NCBI RefSeq assembly: GCF_019396325.1
Contig: NZ_JAHKRO010000029.1
Coordinates: 17,776 to 81,775, forward strand
Length of the DNA: 64,000 bases
Direction: 5' to 3'
DNA from: Nonomuraea ceibae
Lineage (GTDB): Bacteria > Actinomycetota > Actinomycetes > Streptosporangiales > Streptosporangiaceae
The notes under the pieces were generated by a model. It saw only the letters and a program-made list of their open reading frames with translations, was not told where the DNA came from and ran no database searches. This document shows positions 62,101-64,000 of the stretch, piece after piece (the stretch's first letter is position 1; the number at the start of each line of letters is the position of its first letter). Position numbers and translations under genes: made by a program.

Positions 62101-64000
62101 ACCTCGGCGGCGTCCGCGTCCCCGGCCACGTCCACGGTGGCGCAGTCGAGGTTCAGGTACTCCTGGTTGGCGACCATCGGCAGCGTCGCGGCGGCGGCCA
62201 TCCCCGGGTCGGGGCGCTCCCCGGCGGCCACGGCCTGCCCGCCGCGCGTCACGACGATCACCCGCGCGGCCGTCTCGGCGGTCGCCTCCCCCCAGGCCGC
62301 CAGCATCGCCGCCACGGGCAACACCGCCCCCCGCCCATCCCCTCCCATGACAGCGGCCCCTTCGGGGAGCGCACGCCCGTCGGGGGTTGCGGGCTCGTCG
62401 GTGGTGGAGGGGCCTGTGGGGGTGGTGTGGTGGGCGTTGCCGCCGTCGGGGCCGATGCCGTCGCGGTCGTCGCCGCCGTCCGGGCCGACCTCGCCGTCCT
62501 GTCCGTCGCGGTCGTCGCCGCCGTCCGGGCCGGCGCCGCCGTCGGGGCCGGGGGTTCCGGCCGGGACGGTGGGGGATGCGGCCCCGTTCGGGAGGCTGGG
62601 TCCGTTCGCCAGGATCGCTTCGCCGTACGGGACGGTCCCGCCGTACGAGGTGGCGGGGCCGGTCGGTGGGGTGAGGAGGCGGAGGTCGAGGATCGTGAGG
62701 CCGTCCGTCGTGAGGCGGGTGGCGAGGGCGGCGGGGTCGGCGGGGTCGAACGTGCAGCCGTCGGGGGTCTCGGTGAAGGCGTCGCCGGGGACTGCGGTGA
62801 CGACGTCGGCGCCGGTGGCGCGGAGGGACCGGGCGAGGGTGTCGCCGGCGCCGCCGGGGCCGTCGGTGAGGAGGACGTAGCGGGTGGCCTGGAGCTCGGA
62901 CGACGCGGGCGGGGCGGGGGTCCAGCGGGGGGACAGCAGGGACACGTGCCCGGCCCGGGGCGCGGCGTCCGCGGGGAGCTCGGCGGCGGGCGAGGCGGCG
63001 GCGGGGAGGGTGGGGGTTGCGGGCGGGTTCACCCAGAAGCGCTCGCGCTGGAACGGGTAGGTGGGCAGCCCGACCTTGGCGACGGGCCGGTCCTGCCGGT
63101 AGCCGGCCCAGTCGACGGGGACGCCCGCGAGCCAGAGCCGCCCGGCGGCCTCGGCGAGCACGGCGCGGGCGGGGCGCGGGTCGGCGGCGCCGGGCAGGGT
63201 GGCGACGACGAGCGGCCAGCGGTCCGGCGGGCAGTCGGCGTGGCCGCGCGCCATGGCGCCCAGCGACTGGCCGGGCCCGATCTCCAGGAGCGCGGGTTCG
63301 CCGTCGTGCCGCAGGAGGGTGCGCAGCATGTCGTGGAAGCGGACGGGCTCGCACATGTGGCGGGCCCAGTAGGCGGGGTCGGTGACGTGCCCGGCCGTGG
63401 CGATCTCGCCGGTGACGTTGGACACGTACGGGATCTGGGGCGGGTGGAGGGTGACGTGGGCGGCGATCCACGCGGTGAGGCGGTCCCGGAGGGGTTCCAT
63501 CATCGCGGAGTGGAAGGCGTGGGTGGTGGCGAGCGGCCGGCACGGCACCGCGTCGGCCTCCAGGAGCGCCCGGGCGGCGGCGACGGCCTGCGGTTCGCCG
63601 GACAGGACGGTGAGCTCGGGGCCGTTGACGGCGCCGACGCCGACGCCGGTGATGCCGGCGCGGCGGATGCGGTCCAGGACGTCGGCGGCGGCCAGCGGCA
63701 CGGCGGCCATGGCGCCTTCGGGGAGTTCGCCGATGAGGCGGGCGCGGTGGGTGACGAGGGCGACGGCGTCGTCGAGGGTGAGCACGCCGGCCAGGCAGGC
63801 GGCGACGTACTCGCCGAGGCTGTAGCCGGCCAGGATCGCCGGCTCGACGCCCCACGACCGGACGAGCGTGGCGAGCGCGTACTCGACGGCGAACAGGGCG
63901 GGCTGGAGCGTCTCGGTGGGGGTGGCGGCGGGCTCGGCGGTGCGGCCGAGCAGGGCGCCGAGCCCGCCGCCGGTGCCGGGGCCGGGGCGGGGGGCGAGCA
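56169..64000 (-). CDS. Multimodular type I polyketide synthase, (KS)-AT-KR-ACP / KS-AT-KR-ACP, 5' end outside window
   Basis: More than 2600 residues are visible. Module A has AT (64000 to about 63190; nucleophile codon 63819-63821 in GYSLGEY), KR (about 62000-61300; Tyr codon near 61507) and ACP (Ser codon 61074-61076, GGNSLVAL). Its KS must lie beyond 64000. Module B has KS (about 60880-59600; Cys codon 60360-60362), AT (Ser codon 58959-58961 in GYSLGEY, HAFH motif), KR (Tyr codon 56874-56876) and ACP (Ser codon 56397-56399). There is no DH, ER or TE. Both ATs have the malonyl-type HAFH. Between AT and KR of module A is a Gly/Asp-rich repetitive insert. The tail is Arg-rich. It leads the operon that makes the hydroxymalonyl-ACP enzymes. 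Confidence 0.93.
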   Translation of the reverse strand, partial: LAPRPGPGTGGGLGALLGRTAEPAATPTETLQPALFAVEYALATLVRSWGVEPAILAGYSLGEYVAACLAGVLTLDDAVALVTHRARLIGELPEGAMAAVPLAAADVLDRIRRAGITGVGVGAVNGPELTVLSGEPQAVAAARALLEADAVPCRPLATTHAFHSAMMEPLRDRLTAWIAAHVTLHPPQIPYVSNVTGEIATAGHVTDPAYWARHMCEPVRFHDMLRTLLRHDGEPALLEIGPGQSLGAMARGHADCPPDRWPLVVATLPGAADPRPARAVLAEAAGRLWLAGVPVDWAGYRQDRPVAKVGLPTYPFQRERFWVNPPATPTLPAAASPAAELPADAAPRAGHVSLLSPRWTPAPPASSELQATRYVLLTDGPGGAGDTLARSLRATGADVVTAVPGDAFTETPDGCTFDPADPAALATRLTTDGLTILDLRLLTPPTGPATSYGGTVPYGEAILANGPSLPNGAASPTVPAGTPGPDGGAGPDGGDDRDGQDGEVGPDGGDDRDGIGPDGGNAHHTTPTGPSTTDEPATPDGRALPEGAAVMGGDGRGAVLPVAAMLAAWGEATAETAARVIVVTRGGQAVAAGERPDPGMAAAATLPMVANQEYLNLDCATVDVAGDADAAEVAEALEAELRTPPGDVFVAYRHGTRLTRAYTPDDATPADGAPVRRGGTYLVTGGLGDVGLLLAGHLARAGAGRLVLASRGGVPDDPGHPRRHAVDALRELGVEVSAPRVDVTDPAAVRALLAGLDRLDGVVHAAAVTTPDTFRPLRELDADAVARHFDAKVGGALALAEALAGTELTPDFCVLFASTSSLLGGITFGSYAAANAALTAIAHRHHGGATRWTAASWDTWAVTLDRIEGGLGAAMAAHSMTAEEALAAFDRVRAGAAPHVVVAAGGLDDRLPRAMSAPGPEAAGSGDRFPRPELPQPYTAPITQAERDLAALWSEVLGVEPVGTRDNFFDLGGNSLVALQMLALVKKRHGIAVPTVTLFEAPTVATLAAVLDERRSTAAPQAEPVRAARVERVTEDDDRRIAIVGMAGRFPGAPDVDAFWRNLREGVESITFFSEDELLTAGADPEQVRDPAYVPARPVLDDVGGFDAAFFGMSPRMAAITDPQQRAFLEVCWEALEQAGYAAPERRGRVGVFGGANISTYLLRMTDHLLGAGGKAGFSDFEVIMGNDKDALPTTVSYLLDLHGPSVAVQTFCSTSLVAAHLAVQSLRNGECELALAGGVSIRVPDRVGHLYGPGGQESPDGHVRTFDARAKGSMFGDGAAAVLLKRLPDALRDGDHVWAVIRGTAMNNDGALKVGYTAPSVVGQSRVIADAMADAGVTGEDISYVEAHGTATELGDPIEVAALARAFGPTSERRYCAIGSVKTNVGHLDRAAGASGLIKTAFAIRDGVIPASLHYTSPNPEIDFESGPFYVNTELSPWRTRDGRPRIAGLNSLGMGGTNVHMVIEEPPAVSRDAEPQGRRYQVLPVSARAAAAADEACRRLGRHLAAEPGVRLADAAYTLQAGRKTFEHRRALVAADAAGAAAALDGGAGLLSRTDTAQGRRVAFLLAGVGEQYPGLAADLHRHEPAFRQALDDCLAALAGVMDVTGVADLLTGDRAAAPGLAALLGRETASGGGPDGARAATLARTELAQPALFAVEYALARTLMAWGVQPEIMLGYSLGEYVAACLSGVLSLQDAVALVAHRAKLIAELPGGSMLAVSMPAAALARRFRLEERGLDVAAVNGPQVTVVAGPAEPVAALAAELRAAEIPCRPLETSHAFHSRMLEPAAHDLTQWVKANVTLNPPALPYVSNVTGDVADAALVCDPGYWARHMCATVRFADGAERLLADPELAVVEIGPGQSLGALVRATGCPPERWPLITHTMPGASDGTPGDETLAGCLARLWLCGVTLDWDAYHGRDGGDGGAAGAPGRIPLPTYPFQRQRHWIDPPARAKAVAAEPEDLFEAVAGLPKLPEDRWLYLPVWRQTAAPAPATAQPGSWLVFTRDGLADEAARRLAATGATVTLVRPGDAYTATPDGHTVRPGSVDDLLALLRDLRAAGRPLERVVHLWSLEPGPHELTVTRGLHTLVALARAAGESGIGGWSLDVAVSGTQQVLGEEVADPSGATLAGPCLVIPLEYPGVTTRLVDLPGDPAATDLDALTAELARPHGDRTVALRRGRRWLPGYDPMPVPDAPDPLRDGGVYLITGGLGGIALGLAGHLARERAAKLVLLARTGLPPRAEWPAVLSGERHAGETTRRRVAEVTALIEAGAEVELVTGDAASAADVRRAVDAALDRFGALHGVLHAAGVPAMGLMQFKRPEELDDVLAPKVGGVHAVAEALRIGEPGEIPLDFLALFSSITSATGGGPGQVDYCAANAYLDAYACRLAATGRRVVAIGWGEWTWNAWEAGLDGYEEALRDFFRDNRARIGIGFDDGWRSLRRALATGEPRVVVSTQDFPTLVAGSARFTLEAVTSPGLGGTGGERHPRPELLTPYQEPSGHAEETIAAIWAESLRLERVGVHDNFFELGGNSLLGVSIVAAVRRAFELAELPPHILYESPTVAALAGTAEALASGTAPAAADPGGSQVRAQLRRSGLEASAARRRGR
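62458..62532. repeat. 30-bp direct repeat inside the PKS, encoding GPDGGDDRDG
   Basis: Two exact 30-bp copies (62458-62487 and 62503-62532) spaced 45 bp apart encode GPDGGDDRDG. Diverged GPDGG units lie on both sides. They form a low-complexity Gly/Pro/Asp-rich insert in the linker before the KR of the first visible module. Confidence 0.85.

Noticed and set aside
1..64000. tRNA, rRNA or riboswitch genes
   Set aside because: I found no cloverleaf-like segments, rRNA-like conserved blocks or recognised riboswitch cores by eye; a covariance-model scan would settle this.

Overview
The window is about 64 kb of very GC-rich DNA (well over 70% G+C, almost every third codon position G or C). Many genes start with GTG, neighbouring genes often overlap by ATGA or GTGA, TetR regulators are dense, and several messages look leaderless. 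This fits a filamentous actinomycete, possibly Streptosporangiales, but I cannot name a species. I see no rRNA, tRNA, CRISPR array or replication origin.

Layout. (1) 1-5 kb: a truncated ornithine-cyclodeaminase-family gene with a LysR regulator, divergent from two coupled MFS exporters, then small VOC and cupin genes. (2) 5.2-9.1 kb: a copper-type island with a CopZ-like chaperone, a ferredoxin-reductase-like flavoprotein, a BlaI/CopY repressor with an M56 membrane protease, a DUF305 lipoprotein and a His-rich membrane protein. It carries CsoR-like boxes and two identical TACTA-N7-TAGTA dyads. (3) 9.2-18.5 kb: small regulator/effector sets (TetR-P450; TetR with an F420-type reductase; TetR-hydrolase; TetR-MFS), a family III CoA transferase, an NmrA-type protein and an IS5-type transposase fragment. 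(4) 18.6-33.3 kb: secreted hydrolases and a catabolic locus with a GntR/LacI-type regulator, a sugar ABC importer, Gfo/Idh oxidoreductase, xylose-isomerase-type TIM barrel, GH20 hexosaminidase, NAD epimerase, DHDPS-type lyase and enolase-superfamily enzyme. A shared motif, GGAATGAATTC, sits at both ends of the locus. (5) 33.3-39.7 kb: mixed genes (flavin monooxygenase, serine hydrolase, DUF4279, alpha/beta hydrolase, acyltransferase 3, DUF1707, APH-like kinase). (6) 39.9 kb to the right edge: a type I polyketide gene cluster that runs off the window.

The polyketide cluster has two convergent operons. The plus-strand operon is an ABC exporter, a KS-AT-KR-ACP module, a KS-KR-ACP module that has lost its AT, and an acyl-CoA dehydrogenase. 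The minus-strand operon is a multimodular PKS (AT-KR-ACP, KS-AT-KR-ACP, 5' end outside), then 3-hydroxyacyl-CoA dehydrogenase, free ACP, acyl-CoA dehydrogenase and FkbH-like protein, then a type II thioesterase and an Sfp-type PPTase. The four-gene set is the known route to hydroxymalonyl-ACP (methoxymalonyl-ACP if an O-methyltransferase is added). No O-methyltransferase is visible. All four visible modules are KR-only, so the predicted product is a heavily hydroxylated chain with possible vicinal diols, similar in logic to zwittermicin. The AT-less module is the best candidate for in-trans loading. I do not recognise the product.
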